From Bacillus sp. AFS006103 (GTDB lineage Bacteria > Bacillota > Bacilli > Bacillales > Cytobacillaceae), in contig NTXX01000031.1 of assembly GCA_002559145.1 (NCBI GenBank), positions 9,195 to 68,725 on the forward strand: DNA of 59,531 nt, given 5' to 3'. The notes under the pieces are model-generated. The model saw nothing but the letters and a program-made list of their open reading frames with translations, did not search any database and was not told where the DNA came from. How positions within the stretch are numbered: the first letter of the stretch is position 1; each line of letters starts with the position of its first letter. Of this stretch, positions 1 to 9,180 are shown in pieces. The position numbers and the translations under genes were made by a program.

Positions 1-4
1 TTCC

Positions 5-108
5 GCGGTAACTAGTAGAGACGACTAATGCCCGTGAAGCATGAAAAATCGGATCAACGGTAACTAGTGGCAGCGATTATTACCCGTGAAGCCTCTTAAT
101 GCAAAATA
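5..108. repeat. 52-bp repeat array C (two units, cut by window edge)
   Basis: Two tandem units begin at 5 and 57, exactly 52 bp apart. Both carry CGGTAACTAGT followed by a CCCGTGAAG block. They are clearly related to the five-unit array at 42937-43214 (same CGGTAACTAG core, same CTAATGCCCGT block, same period). The array may continue to the left of the window. It lies downstream of phaC. Each unit can form an imperfect hairpin (ACGG...TAGT with ACTA...CCGT). Confidence 0.8.
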
Positions 109-232
109 ATTAACACATGTCAGAAAAGTTTTTATCCTGTTACCACTTGCTTATTATCTGAAAATTAAATATAATTAACTTTACCACTACTAACATCTTG
201 TTTTCCTCGTAAAAGTGTGAACTTCTAGAAAT

Positions 233-268
233 AACAAAAATGAGTGCCCCAAATGTTTCGGGACACTC
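233..268 (-). terminator. Terminator of the pha operon
   Basis: Inverted repeat GAGTGCCCC / GGGACACTC with a short loop. On the minus strand it is followed by a T-rich run (A-rich at 233-240 on the plus strand). It lies about 45 bp past the phaC stop codon. Confidence 0.7.
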
Positions 269-313
269 CACTGATGTAAAAGAAATACCTCACTGATTAG
301 ACTTTCTCTTTGA

Positions 314-1402
314 TTAGTTGGATCGTTTTACTAACCATTCAGCAATGGTTGGATACGTAATTTTTGTTGCTTGACTGCCATAAGTAATCGAAGTATGACC
401 AACAGGTAAAACTTTAAATTCCTTATCCTCACTTGAAATCGCATTCATCAATGCCTCCACTTGATGGGGTGGGGCAATGAGGTCGTTTTTCCCAGCTAAA
501 TTGAGCACATTGGCTTTGATATTTTCTAGGTTGACCTTTTGGCCGCGAATAACCATTTCGCCTTTGATTAGTTTGTTCTTTTGATAAAAATCTCTAATCC
601 ACTGACGATAGGCTTCACCAGGGAATAAGATTCCGTCGTTTAACCATTTTTGCAGTAGTTTAAAGCTCTTTATGAAATTTTCATTGTCAGCACGCTCAAC
701 AAGACTAATAAATGGTCCAAAATTAGTTCCCATTGGATTAATCATTTTGTTTCCATAGTCAATCATTTCTGGTGGAATACAACCAAGGGTTTCTACGACT
801 TTATCAATATCAAAATACCGATCATCAAGCATTGCACCATAGGCGCCGCTATTATCGAAATTAAACGGACTTGTCATAAAGATAAGGTTCCGGATCGGTA
901 ATTCAGGATGAAGAGCCGCAAACATCGATGTAATCGTCCCACCCATGCAATATCCAAGAATCGATACTTCATCTGCATTAGATTTACGCAAAACTTTACG
1001 GACAGCACGTGGAATATAGTCCATAATGTAATCATCAAGTTTCATCTTTCTATCTTCGTAACCTGGTGTACCCCAGTCAAGAAGATAGACATCAAAACCT
1101 CGTTCAACCAAGAACTCTATTAAACTGCCACCCTTTGTTAAATCTAAAATATAGGGTTTATTAATCAAAGCATAAACAAAAAGAAGTGGAACCTTATGTT
1201 TTTTTGGATGATCAGAAATATACCGATAGAGCTTAGTTTTATTTCTAGTCCAAACAACTTCTTTCGGTGTAGGGGCTACTTCCGGTTCGGCATCTGTCGT
1301 TAATACTTGAGTTGCGCGTTGTACACGTTGATACATGTCTTTATACTCTTGAGGGGTATAATCAAGTATCGTATTCAATTCTTTTGGTATAAGAACGCTA
1401 AT
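314..1402 (-). CDS. phaC: Class IV poly(3-hydroxyalkanoate) synthase subunit PhaC, probable ATT start
   Basis: Polymerises 3-hydroxyacyl-CoA into PHA at the granule surface, together with PhaR. The lipase-like box GYCMGG holds the nucleophilic Cys, and an alpha/beta-hydrolase fold is evident, with the catalytic His in VGHTS near the C-terminus. The first conventional start is TTG at 1378, but it has no ribosome binding site nearby. An AAGGAG lies nine bases before an in-frame ATT at 1402-1400, which adds eight residues and gives 362 aa, the length I recall for the B. megaterium enzyme; its N-terminus also aligns in length. The gene is third in phaR-phaB-phaC. Function is near certain; the ATT start is inferred from spacing and family length. 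Confidence 0.93.
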   Translation of the reverse strand: MSVLIPKELNTILDYTPQEYKDMYQRVQRATQVLTTDAEPEVAPTPKEVVWTRNKTKLYRYISDHPKKHKVPLLFVYALINKPYILDLTKGGSLIEFLVERGFDVYLLDWGTPGYEDRKMKLDDYIMDYIPRAVRKVLRKSNADEVSILGYCMGGTITSMFAALHPELPIRNLIFMTSPFNFDNSGAYGAMLDDRYFDIDKVVETLGCIPPEMIDYGNKMINPMGTNFGPFISLVERADNENFIKSFKLLQKWLNDGILFPGEAYRQWIRDFYQKNKLIKGEMVIRGQKVNLENIKANVLNLAGKNDLIAPPHQVEALMNAISSEDKEFKVLPVGHTSITYGSQATKITYPTIAEWLVKRSN

Positions 1403-1470
1403 GACTGTTCACTCCTTACTTAAATTATTTACTCTAATAATATATAGAGAAGTTTGTACCTTCATGACAA

Positions 1471-2214
1471 TTACATGTAAAGTCCACCGTTAATATTTAA
1501 TTGCTGACCAGTAATATAGTCGCCATCTTTACATAAGAAAACAACGCCACGAGCGATTTCTTCTGGTTTACCTAAGCGTTTTTGTGGTACTTTTTCAACG
1601 ATTCCAGCAAGAACTTTTTCAGGAATAGCTTGAACCATTTCAGTTCCAATAAATCCAGGGCAAATCGCATTAACGGTTACCTTGCTTCTTGCAAGTTCAA
1701 GAGCCAGTGATTTAGTGTAGCCAATTAATCCTGCTTTTGCAGCAGCATAGTTGGTTTGACCAAATCCGCCTGCTTGACCGATGATTGATGAAATGTTAAT
1801 AATGCGACCAGCTTCTGAATCCATAAGGTAAGGGAGGGCGGCAGATGTATTGTTGTAAACACTGTTTAGATTAACATCGATAACCTTTCTCCAATCTTCT
1901 TCATTTAACTTTTTGAACGTGCTGTCTCTTGTAATTCCTGCATTATTAATGAGGATATCTAATTTACCATAATGATTGATTGTTTCTTGTACAAGGTAGG
2001 TTGCTTCATTACTTTCAGAGACGTCTGCTTGAACGGCATATGCTTCTCCGCCAAATTCATTGATTTCTGCGACTACTCTATCTGCTAATTCTTTACGGAT
2101 ATTATAGTTAATAACAACTTTCGCGCCATTTTTAGCTAGTTCCAATGCAATTGCTGCTCCAATACCTCTGCTGCCACCTGTTACTATTGCTACTTTATCT
2201 TTTAATCCTGTCAT
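1471..2214 (-). CDS. phaB: Acetoacetyl-CoA reductase PhaB (SDR family)
   Basis: NADPH-dependent reduction of acetoacetyl-CoA to (R)-3-hydroxybutyryl-CoA, the PHA monomer. It is a 247-aa classical short-chain dehydrogenase: cofactor motif TGGSRGIG near residues 12-19, NNAG near 90, catalytic Ser in NISSIIG, and YAAAK with the catalytic Tyr and Lys. The ATG follows GGGAGTGG. It sits between phaR and phaC on the same strand, the usual Bacillus phaRBC order, which favours PhaB over the sequence-similar FabG of fatty acid synthesis. Confidence 0.9.
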   Translation of the reverse strand: MTGLKDKVAIVTGGSRGIGAAIALELAKNGAKVVINYNIRKELADRVVAEINEFGGEAYAVQADVSESNEATYLVQETINHYGKLDILINNAGITRDSTFKKLNEEDWRKVIDVNLNSVYNNTSAALPYLMDSEAGRIINISSIIGQAGGFGQTNYAAAKAGLIGYTKSLALELARSKVTVNAICPGFIGTEMVQAIPEKVLAGIVEKVPQKRLGKPEEIARGVVFLCKDGDYITGQQLNINGGLYM

Positions 2215-2291
2215 GTGATTTCCACTCCCGCTCTGTAGTTGTTAGTTTACTAAATTACTAAGTTGTATTATTGCAAGTATGTAACGCGTTT

Positions 2292-2693
2292 CTATTTCTT
2301 AGTTTCTGGCACTTTTAATAAAGTTAGGATTTGGTTTAATTTATTATCTAAATTCTTCATATCCTTTTTTAAGTTCGAAAATTCTGCCTTCAATGCTTCT
2401 TGGTCTTGGTTATCAAACTTTTCTTCCAATTTTTCTTCTAGATCATCCACTTTTGCATCTACATTAACAATTAGTGAGGAGATGTCGGCAATATCATTTC
2501 GACTTGGAACATTTATAAATTCTAAATACTTTAATGTTGATTCATCGATCATTTTTTTAAATTGAAGATTCATTTCTAAAACCTGACCCATTCCTTGAGA
2601 AGGGAAATCTTGGCTTATTTTCTCATCGAAAAACTTACTGGATTGTGAATATAAATCCTTCCACATATCATAAAAATTAATGTCTTGACTCAT
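2292..2693 (-). CDS. phaR: PHA synthase subunit PhaR, short form
   Basis: Partner subunit needed for activity of class IV PhaC. The N-terminus (NFYDMWKDLYSQSSKFF) is the typical PhaR opening, and the C-terminal half is a predicted coiled coil rich in Lys, Glu and Leu. The ATG has a strong AGGAGG site. The protein is only 133 aa, shorter than the roughly 160-200 aa I associate with PhaR of other bacilli, so part of the central or C-terminal region seems missing. It is first in phaR-phaB-phaC. The assignment rests on the N-terminal motif and the operon position. Confidence 0.85.
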   Translation of the reverse strand: MSQDINFYDMWKDLYSQSSKFFDEKISQDFPSQGMGQVLEMNLQFKKMIDESTLKYLEFINVPSRNDIADISSLIVNVDAKVDDLEEKLEEKFDNQDQEALKAEFSNLKKDMKNLDNKLNQILTLLKVPETKK

Positions 2694-3013
2694 TTTTATT
2701 CCTCCTTGAATACTATTGTTGACTTATTCATCATACTAACATAATTGAAATTTTAAAAGATTAAAGATTGAAAATTATCCAAAAACAATTCTTCATTTTA
2801 CGACAAATTTCTCATTATTTTGCTAATTTCATATGGAATATAATTAGAGTGATAAAAAAGGAAAAGCAATCATAATATGGTTAAAAATGGCTTGTTGCTG
2901 TTTCTACTGCTCAGTCCTATTGACACTTTTAATTGTGGATTCTTTACTCAATTGCCAAGTGATGATGTTGTAGCCAACTGTCTATTCTGAAAAGAAAAAA
3001 CGAGGTGATATTA
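2694..3013. other. Divergent intergenic region, phaR / SDR gene
   Basis: AT-rich spacer between phaR (minus) and the plus-strand reductase, which must hold both promoters. No convincing pair of -35/-10 boxes stands out. A 37-codon plus-strand frame at 2877-2990 has a hydrophobic start but poor ribosome-site spacing and is not called. No phaP or phaQ gene is present here, unlike the B. megaterium locus. Confidence 0.5.
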
Positions 3014-3748
3014 TTGGGGTATAATGAAAAAGTGGTGTTAATTACAGGTGGAGCACAGGGAATCGGCAAAGAAACCGCTAAACAATTTCTTCAAGAGGGT
3101 GCAAGTGTCGTCATATGTGATTATGATGAGTCGGCTGGTAAAGCAGCATTAGAGGAATTAAATAATGAAAAGGTAGAGTTTTATAAAGTGGATGTCACAG
3201 ACAGTAAGCAAATCGAGGAGATGGTTCAGTCAACAGTAAATAGGCATAACAGAATTGATGTCCTAATAAACAATGCTGGGATCACACTTGATGGCTTTCT
3301 GACAAAAATGGATGAATCCGCTTGGGAAAGGGTCATTGCTGTAAACCTGTCAGGTGTTTTTAAATGCACAAAAGCTGTCGCACCTATTATGTTAAAGCAG
3401 GGATCAGGAGTTATACTAAATGCCTCTTCTGTCGTTGGTTTATACGGTAATATTGGTCAAACCAACTATGCTGCTACAAAGGCGGGCGTGATTGGGCTTA
3501 CGAAAAGCTGGGCGAAAGAATTTGGACCAAAGGGGATCCGCGTCAATGCCGTTGCCCCGGGCTTCATTGAAACGGGTATGACTGCAGCTGTTCCCGATAA
3601 GGTACTTCAATTCATGAAGGAAAAGACGCCGCTTAGAAAGCTCGGCAAACCGGAGGATATCGCTGCAGCGTATTTATTCTTAGCTTCAGATAAGGCCAAT
3701 TATATAAACGGAACAATATTAAGTGTGGATGGCGGCTTAGTGATATAA
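3014..3748 (+). CDS. SDR family 3-oxoacyl-(ACP/CoA) reductase
   Basis: Second FabG/PhaB-type reductase in the locus, 244 aa from a TTG at 3014 that follows AGGTGAT with six bases of spacing. It carries TGGAQGIG (cofactor), NNAGIT, the catalytic Ser in NASSVVG, YAATK (Tyr, Lys) and the C-terminal SVDGG. It lies between the divergent phaRBC operon and a thiolase, so a role in reducing acetoacetyl-CoA or other 3-oxoacyl thioesters for PHA is reasonable but inferred. It is followed by its own terminator. Substrate (CoA or ACP thioester) cannot be read from the sequence. Confidence 0.8.
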   Translation: MGYNEKVVLITGGAQGIGKETAKQFLQEGASVVICDYDESAGKAALEELNNEKVEFYKVDVTDSKQIEEMVQSTVNRHNRIDVLINNAGITLDGFLTKMDESAWERVIAVNLSGVFKCTKAVAPIMLKQGSGVILNASSVVGLYGNIGQTNYAATKAGVIGLTKSWAKEFGPKGIRVNAVAPGFIETGMTAAVPDKVLQFMKEKTPLRKLGKPEDIAAAYLFLASDKANYINGTILSVDGGLVI

Positions 3749-3765
3749 CTTTTAAAGCTAAATTG

Positions 3766-3797
3766 GAGGGAGAAATCATGATTTCTCTCTTTTTTTG
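3766..3797 (+). terminator. Rho-independent terminator
   Basis: Palindrome GAGAAATCATGATTTCTC directly followed by a T-rich run, 18 bp after the stop codon of the reductase. Confidence 0.85.
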
Positions 3798-4131
3798 TTT
3801 TTACGATAATACCTATAATTATATTAAAATAAAAACAGTAAAAAACTTTTCTACAAAATCTGTCATATTCCTACGAAGTCCATCAAAAAGCTTCTTGCTG
3901 TTTAGAAGCATAGGTGATTCTTATTTTTATGAAGCTTTTCCATTGCCATGAGTAGCAATTTGCATGTTTAATAAGGTGAATAACTAACCTCTTGGCTCAT
4001 TAATTATTAATCCCAATAGAGAAAAAACTCTGAATTTGTCGAATCTTTTGTCACGAAAAGTTAAGCCAGATGTAGTAATATTTGTGTGGGATTAATATTT
4101 GAATACATAAATTGATTTGGGGGAGATTTTA
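3798..4131. other. Spacer upstream of the thiolase gene
   Basis: AT-rich region of about 330 bp without a credible gene. A TTGTCA at 4048 and TAATAT at 4076 are the nearest promoter-like words, but their 22-bp spacing is too long for a sigma-A promoter. Nothing else is recognised. Confidence 0.4.
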
Positions 4132-5322
4132 GTGTCAGTAAATGAAGTTGTCATTGTAAGTGCGGTTAGAACAGCAATTGGTAGTTTTTTGGGAGGTTTA
4201 GAAAATGTTTCAGCCACTCAGTTAGGGACCACTGTTATAAAGGCAGCTATTGAACGAGCTGGAATTAATGCTAATGATGTGGATGAAGTGATTATGGGGA
4301 ATGTTTTACAAGCAGGATCTGGTCAGAACCCAGCAAGACAAGCTTCCCTCGCCGCTGGAATTCCTCAAGAGGTACCAGCTATGACCATTAATAAGGTTTG
4401 TGGATCTGGATTAAAAGCGGTTCACTTAGCTACTCAAGCGATTCTTGCTGGGGAGTCTGAAGTAGTAGTTGCCGGCGGAATGGAAAATATGAGTCAAGCA
4501 CCTTATCTATTAAAAGGTGGGCGAAATGGCTTTAAGATGGGCGATCAGAAAATCCTAGACAGCATGATTCAGGATGGATTATGGTGTGCTGAAAATGACT
4601 ATCATATGGGAATTACAGCTGAAAATCTTGCTGAAAAATATGAAATCACACGTGTTGAACAAGATGAATTTGCAGCATCGAGTCAGCAGAAGGCTCAAGC
4701 AGCGATTGAATCCAATCGATTTGCCGATGAAATTGTCCCTGTTGAAGTACCTGGCCGCAAAGGACAAGTGACATTATTTAGCCAAGATGAATTCCCACGG
4801 TTTGGAACGACTGCAGAAGGATTAGGTAAGCTTCGTCCTGCATTTAAAAAGGATGGAAGCGTCACAGCTGCTAACTCTTCAGGAATTAACGATGGTGCGG
4901 CAGCATTTGTTGTGATGAGCCGTAAAAAGGCAGATGAATTAGGAGTTACACCTTTAGTTACGATTAAAGCGAATGCTACTGCAGGTGTGGATCCAAGTAT
5001 TATGGGAATCGGTCCAGTTCCAGCTGTAAAAAAAGCACTTAAAACCGCTTCTTTATCATTAGAAGACATTGAATTAATTGAAGCAAACGAAGCATTTGCT
5101 GCACAATCGATTGCAGTAGATCGCGAGCTTCAATTCAATAAAGAAAAATTAAATGTTAATGGTGGGGCCATTGCTCTTGGACATCCAATCGGTGCGAGTG
5201 GAGCGAGAATCTTGGTTACTTTAATCCATGAATTAAAGAAAAGAGAAAATCGCTACGGTCTAGCTACGTTATGTGTCGGTGGAGGACAAGGTGTAGCTAC
5301 CATTATCGAAAATGTTAAATAG
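4132..5322 (+). CDS. Acetyl-CoA C-acetyltransferase (thiolase)
   Basis: Condenses two acetyl-CoA to acetoacetyl-CoA, or the reverse. It is the expected first step feeding the neighbouring reductases and PHA synthase. GTG start at 4132 after GGGGGAG; 396 aa, standard for biosynthetic/degradative thiolase. [11 protein letters not shown] holds the acyl-enzyme Cys, [10 protein letters not shown] the catalytic His, and CVGGGQG the C-terminal Cys. Terminator immediately downstream. It would be phaA by context, but PHA-specific and general thiolases (thlA/mmgA) cannot be separated by sequence inspection. Confidence 0.9.
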   Translation: MSVNEVVIVSAVRTAIGSFLGGLENVSATQLGTTVIKAAIERAGINANDVDEVIMGNVLQAGSGQNPARQASLAAGIPQEVPAMTINKVCGSGLKAVHLATQAILAGESEVVVAGGMENMSQAPYLLKGGRNGFKMGDQKILDSMIQDGLWCAENDYHMGITAENLAEKYEITRVEQDEFAASSQQKAQAAIESNRFADEIVPVEVPGRKGQVTLFSQDEFPRFGTTAEGLGKLRPAFKKDGSVTAANSSGINDGAAAFVVMSRKKADELGVTPLVTIKANATAGVDPSIMGIGPVPAVKKALKTASLSLEDIELIEANEAFAAQSIAVDRELQFNKEKLNVNGGAIALGHPIGASGARILVTLIHELKKRENRYGLATLCVGGGQGVATIIENVK

Positions 5323-5331
5323 GAATGTATG

Positions 5332-5368
5332 AAAAATGGCTTGGAGGAAAACTCCAAGCCATTTTTTT
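5332..5368. terminator. Bidirectional terminator
   Basis: Fourteen-bp stem AAAAATGGCTTGGA / TCCAAGCCATTTTT with a T-run on each strand, between the convergent thiolase gene and the 5367-5684 gene. Confidence 0.85.
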
Positions 5369-5684
5369 ATCGTATAATTTCATTATGTTGATAACCACTT
5401 TTAGTCGCATACACTTCATACCATTTGTATTGCGGGGCTTTAAACCACTCGTATTGCGGCAAATAAACCAAATACCTCACATTGCCATCTGAATCAAGCA
5501 TTGTTTTAAATATTTTTACAAAACCAAATCCAAAGGTCTGATCTAAATAACCTTCCATTCCGTCGCGGACATGATTTTTATCAGCTTCTTTTTCCTCCTT
5601 ATGTAACGTCATCAGGCCATCAACAAAGATACTTAACAAGACCAAAGTAATTGCAATTAGTACGAAAACAAATAAATTGAACAA
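5367..5684 (-). CDS. Small membrane-anchored protein of unknown function
   Basis: 105 aa from a TTG start preceded by AGGAGG at eight bases. One hydrophobic segment at residues 3-22 is followed by a charged stretch (HKEEKEADKNH) and a C-terminal part rich in Tyr and Trp (YEWFKAPQYKWYEVY). Topology suggests a single N-terminal anchor or uncleaved signal. No family recognised. It stands alone, convergent with the thiolase gene. Confidence 0.6.
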   Translation of the reverse strand: MFNLFVFVLIAITLVLLSIFVDGLMTLHKEEKEADKNHVRDGMEGYLDQTFGFGFVKIFKTMLDSDGNVRYLVYLPQYEWFKAPQYKWYEVYATKSGYQHNEIIR

Positions 5685-5999
5685 TTGAATATCCTCCTAT
5701 GCTTTTTTGGTTAGATACATATGTATGATTCCTACACGCTAAACTCCCGAAAGTTTTTATAAAGGAAAGTAAATCAACTTTTATTTATCTTCCTTCTAAC
5801 TTCAGCTAATTCAAAAACCTCCTTTTCATAGATGATTTCATTCTGATTGTACATCCGACGAGGAAGATAAGATGTGATTTATAATACATATTTGGGGCAT
5901 TTACAGCTTTTTTTCTTTTCTACTAATAAAGTTGAAAAAATATCAAGTATTACTATTTCACTTTCATAACAGTATAATCATGAATGGGAGATGATAATA
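5685..5999. other. Divergent spacer
   Basis: AT-rich, 315 bp, between the minus-strand membrane protein and the plus-strand DUF4317 gene. It must contain both promoters. I see no gene, repeat or recognisable operator in it. Confidence 0.4.
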
Positions 6000-7160
6000 A
6001 TGAACAAAAAAGACATCGCAAATATCCGTAAACAATTTAAATTAGACAATCATCTTATGCAAATTCAAGAAATCTTCAACGTTTATGTCAAGAAAGAATC
6101 AGGTGAGATTTACCATCAAGTCAGTCAACCATTTCAAATGTTAGAACTAGAAACACAAGAATTATTTTTGGCAAACTTCAAAAAAGTTTTGACAGGAAAT
6201 CTGGATACTAAACTATTTGAGCTGAAATTTAGGCGTGATGTGGAGGACAGCACACAAACAATCCTCTTTGAAGGCCTACAAGCCGACGTATCGGAAGATT
6301 GGAAAGAAAATATGCTACAAATCGTCGAGAAAATGTTTGCGCATGCAGCATATCAATTTGATACAGTGGTCACATTTATCCGTGGAGAATACAAAAAGGC
6401 GGCCCGGAAACGGAATACAGAATCTGAAGAAGGCGGGGATGATGAGGTTTATTCCAGCAAGTTTATCCTTAGTAGTCTGAATAAAACCGATCAGCCCAAA
6501 AAAGCCTTAATGTTTGATTATATCGAAAAAGAATTTAAGTCCTATCATATCGTTGACCCGATTATTAATGTAGATTCACCCTTGTCTGGATTTCTATTTC
6601 CTGCTTTTAATGATAATGCTGCGGATGTGAACAATATTCTCTATTGTGCAGGAAAAGCGAATCAACCAGATGGAACCTTTATTGAAGAAGTCCTCAATTG
6701 TGAAGTGATCATTACTGCACAGGAAGACAAGGACATCTTTGAACTGATCGTAAAAGAAGTGGTGGGAGAGCAAGTAGATACTAGGGTCATTGCTAATGTC
6801 TATGAGGAAATTGATAAGGTGATACAGGAGAATGTAGAAAATGAGGAAAGTGAATCACCTAAGTTGGATTATCGGGACATCGAACGCATTTTAACGGTAA
6901 GCGGAGTTGAAAATGTTGAGACAGCCAAAGTGGAACATGCCTTTAAAGCTGTTATTGATGATGAGAATCATGAATTCAAAGCAAATAGTTTAATCCCTAA
7001 ATCCATAAAAATCAGTACTAGGGTTGCGGACGTAACCATCAACCCAAAAGAGCTGAAAAATTTAAAATATATTACATACGAAGGAAAACGGTGCCTCCTG
7101 TTAGAAGTAGATGAGGATATAGTCCTCGAAGGATTTCGACTGGAAACAAACTCACTCTAG
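6000..7160 (+). CDS. DUF4317 family protein
   Basis: 386 aa from the ATG at 6000; GGGAG lies nine bases before it, and an earlier ATG at 5991 abuts that site. The opening (MNKKDIANIRKQFK) and the whole layout match the DUF4317 family of Firmicutes, whose function is unknown to me. The protein is acidic and soluble, with no membrane segment or signal peptide. Charged runs around residues 145-155 and 280-290 look like linkers between globular parts. It has no co-directional neighbour close enough to form an operon. Confidence 0.8.
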   Translation: MNKKDIANIRKQFKLDNHLMQIQEIFNVYVKKESGEIYHQVSQPFQMLELETQELFLANFKKVLTGNLDTKLFELKFRRDVEDSTQTILFEGLQADVSEDWKENMLQIVEKMFAHAAYQFDTVVTFIRGEYKKAARKRNTESEEGGDDEVYSSKFILSSLNKTDQPKKALMFDYIEKEFKSYHIVDPIINVDSPLSGFLFPAFNDNAADVNNILYCAGKANQPDGTFIEEVLNCEVIITAQEDKDIFELIVKEVVGEQVDTRVIANVYEEIDKVIQENVENEESESPKLDYRDIERILTVSGVENVETAKVEHAFKAVIDDENHEFKANSLIPKSIKISTRVADVTINPKELKNLKYITYEGKRCLLLEVDEDIVLEGFRLETNSL

Positions 7161-7213
7161 TAGGTATTAAGGGATAGATCACTTGTTTATTGGACTAAAA
7201 ATATTAAGTTGTT

Positions 7214-7687
7214 TTAACCGACGGAAAAATCAGGTTCATTTAATCCTGAAACTAGTGCATCCCTAGCTGCTAATAAACTAAATCTAATGAAGAAAAGCTG
7301 TCCATTTAGTGCCTCGTTTTCTTCGCTTTGCACGATCGCCTGGTCCAGATAATTAATGGTCAATTCAATTTTATCTAATGCAAGCGAGATTCGGTTGTCA
7401 GATAGATTTATTAGGTGTTGGTTATCTTCGCTTTGAGGAACGATTGGTGTATTTGGAAAAACAGGGTCGCTTGGGAAATAAGTATCGAACGGTAGTGCCT
7501 TCATGGCAAGATAGGCTTCTGTAAGATGATCGACGACATCTTGGTAAAATTGAACTTTTATTGGATTTGGCGGCAACGGAAAAGCGGGTAGTTCTAGGAA
7601 AAGGATTAAGGCACTATCGGCAAATCGAATGGCTTGTACCGTGTAAGCCAAAGATGTTCGAACATTCGTAACTAGGGTAGCTGACAT
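7214..7687 (-). CDS. Hypothetical protein, possibly helical bundle
   Basis: 157 aa from the ATG at 7687, which has GGAG eight bases upstream; the GTG at 7696 is too close to that site. Mostly helical by composition, with a Pro-rich insert near residues 35-45 (LELPAFPLPPNP) and another near 70-85. No catalytic motif, signal or membrane segment. It lies convergent to the DUF4317 gene and next to a DUF3231 spore-type gene. No family recognised. Confidence 0.55.
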   Translation of the reverse strand: MSATLVTNVRTSLAYTVQAIRFADSALILFLELPAFPLPPNPIKVQFYQDVVDHLTEAYLAMKALPFDTYFPSDPVFPNTPIVPQSEDNQHLINLSDNRISLALDKIELTINYLDQAIVQSEENEALNGQLFFIRFSLLAARDALVSGLNEPDFSVG

Positions 7688-7851
7688 TTTTTTCACTCCA
7701 AACTGATGAATTATTTTAGTGTATGTAATATATACGAGCCCGTAAAGGACACATAGGTAAATTTATTTGAACAGGCTGATAAATATTTATCGGGAATAAT
7801 TTTGGAATAAACGGGGGATAATACTTCCATATTATGTAAAGGACGAGTGAT

Positions 7852-8880
7852 ATGGAACCTACCCGTATTCTATTAACCGCTCCGGAAATCTCTAGTCTTT
7901 GGACTCAATATATGTTCGATTCGATGTCGATTTGTTTTATTAAATATGCACTTGAACACATGGAGGACCAAGAGATTATTGAAATATATCAACAATCTCT
8001 TGAGCTTTCAGAGAGACATGTCCAACAAGTTAAGCAGTTTTTTGAGGGTGAGAATTTTCCTATTCCACATGGGTTTACTGAAGAAGATGTAAACATTCAT
8101 GCCCCGCGTCTGTTTCAAGACCCATTCTATCTTTATTATATGTATATTATGGTATTACAGGGGTTAACAGGCTACTCACTTTCTGTCAGTACTTCGATTC
8201 GGGCAGATCTTCGCACCTACTACATTAAATGTAATACTGAAACCATGATGCTGTTTGAAAAAATAGTCGACACGATGCTTACTAAGGGTATTTTATCAAG
8301 ACCACCGGTCATTGCACCTGCAAAAGCGGTTGACTTTGTTAAGCAGCAAAGTTTTTTAAATGGCTGGTTTGGGGAACGTCGCCCGTTAACTGCCTTAGAA
8401 ATTGGCGACATTTCTTTTAATTTGAACAAAATGCATCTACATGTGGCATTAAAGGTTGGCTTTAGTCAGGTTGCTGCTTCTAATAAGGTTCGGAAGTTTA
8501 TTTATAGAGGAAAAGAGATTGCTAATAAACATATAGATACATTCGAGAACATTTATCGTGAAGAAGCTCTGAATTATCCCATTTCATGGCAATCACAAGT
8601 AACGGACTCTACTACTGCCCCTTTTTCTGACAAATGGATGATGTATCAAATCCAATTATCAACGCAATTGGCTATTGCTCTTTACGGAACAGCGTTAAGC
8701 GTGTCCTCCAGAAGAGATCTTGGCGAAAAGTATATTGTTCTGACAAGTGAACTTCTAAGATTTGCAGAAGATGGAGCGAACCTCATGATTGAAAATGGTT
8801 GGTTAGAAGAGCCGCCGAAGGCAAGTGACCGTCGAGCATTATCAAAAGGGAAAACGGAAGGTACAAAAAATAGCGACTAA
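7852..8880 (+). CDS. DUF3231 family protein, two-domain
   Basis: 342 aa. Two related helical halves (residues about 1-165 and 175-330), each with the ferritin-like/CotF-like pattern typical of DUF3231 proteins of spore formers, e.g. the LSERHVQQVKQFFEGENFPIP segment in the first half. ATG after AAGGACGAG. A very long perfect hairpin follows the gene. The role is not established; a spore-associated function is inferred from the family's restriction to spore formers and from a second DUF3231 gene at 15203-15715. Confidence 0.8.
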   Translation: MEPTRILLTAPEISSLWTQYMFDSMSICFIKYALEHMEDQEIIEIYQQSLELSERHVQQVKQFFEGENFPIPHGFTEEDVNIHAPRLFQDPFYLYYMYIMVLQGLTGYSLSVSTSIRADLRTYYIKCNTETMMLFEKIVDTMLTKGILSRPPVIAPAKAVDFVKQQSFLNGWFGERRPLTALEIGDISFNLNKMHLHVALKVGFSQVAASNKVRKFIYRGKEIANKHIDTFENIYREEALNYPISWQSQVTDSTTAPFSDKWMMYQIQLSTQLAIALYGTALSVSSRRDLGEKYIVLTSELLRFAEDGANLMIENGWLEEPPKASDRRALSKGKTEGTKNSD

Positions 8881-8902
8881 GCGATTTTTTTGAAAAATAT
8901 TT

Positions 8903-8947
8903 GCTAATCAAAAAGACGATTCGAGTTGAATCGTCTTTTTGATTAGC
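8903..8947. terminator. Bidirectional terminator with a 20-bp perfect stem
   Basis: Perfect inverted repeat 8903-8922 / 8928-8947 with a 5-base loop. It contains AAAAAGACGATTC / GAATCGTCTTTTT, so each strand has a T-run inside the stem. It sits just past the DUF3231 stop codon. Confidence 0.85.
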
Positions 8948-9180
8948 TTAAATTTATGCCGTTACTTTTGATTTAACACGCTCTGTATCTTTTTTGCTCA
9001 TTTTTGTGGAGAAAGGAACCACCGAGCGGTCTAAACCAAACGGAAACGAAACTAAGCTGCGAGGGTAGGTATGTTTTGGTTCATTATTTTAGAGGTTGTA
9101 CATACATTTATATAAGAATACTCGACAAAAACGATGAGTAAAGAATTTGAGTGTAAAAAAGCGTAGGAAAGGGAGACGAA

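Noticed and set aside
5..108. Phage or plasmid attachment site at the left edge
   Set aside because: The direct repeats belong to the 52-bp family found elsewhere in the window, and no integrase is present.
2877..2990. 37-codon plus-strand ORF with a hydrophobic N-terminus in the phaR/SDR gap
   Set aside because: The nearest purine-rich stretch (AAAAAAGGAAAA) is about 13 bases from the ATG and no family is recognised; likely chance in the promoter region.
8954..9088. Minus-strand open frame of 45 codons ending in MSKKDTERVKSKVTA, right beside a strong terminator
   Set aside because: It looks protein-like but has no start codon with a ribosome site and overlaps the region that must hold the terC-family promoter. 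It could be a gene remnant; evidence is too weak for a call.
8948..9180. Possible yybP-ykoY manganese riboswitch upstream of the TerC gene
   Set aside because: TerC-family genes often carry it, but the conserved core of that element is not visible here.
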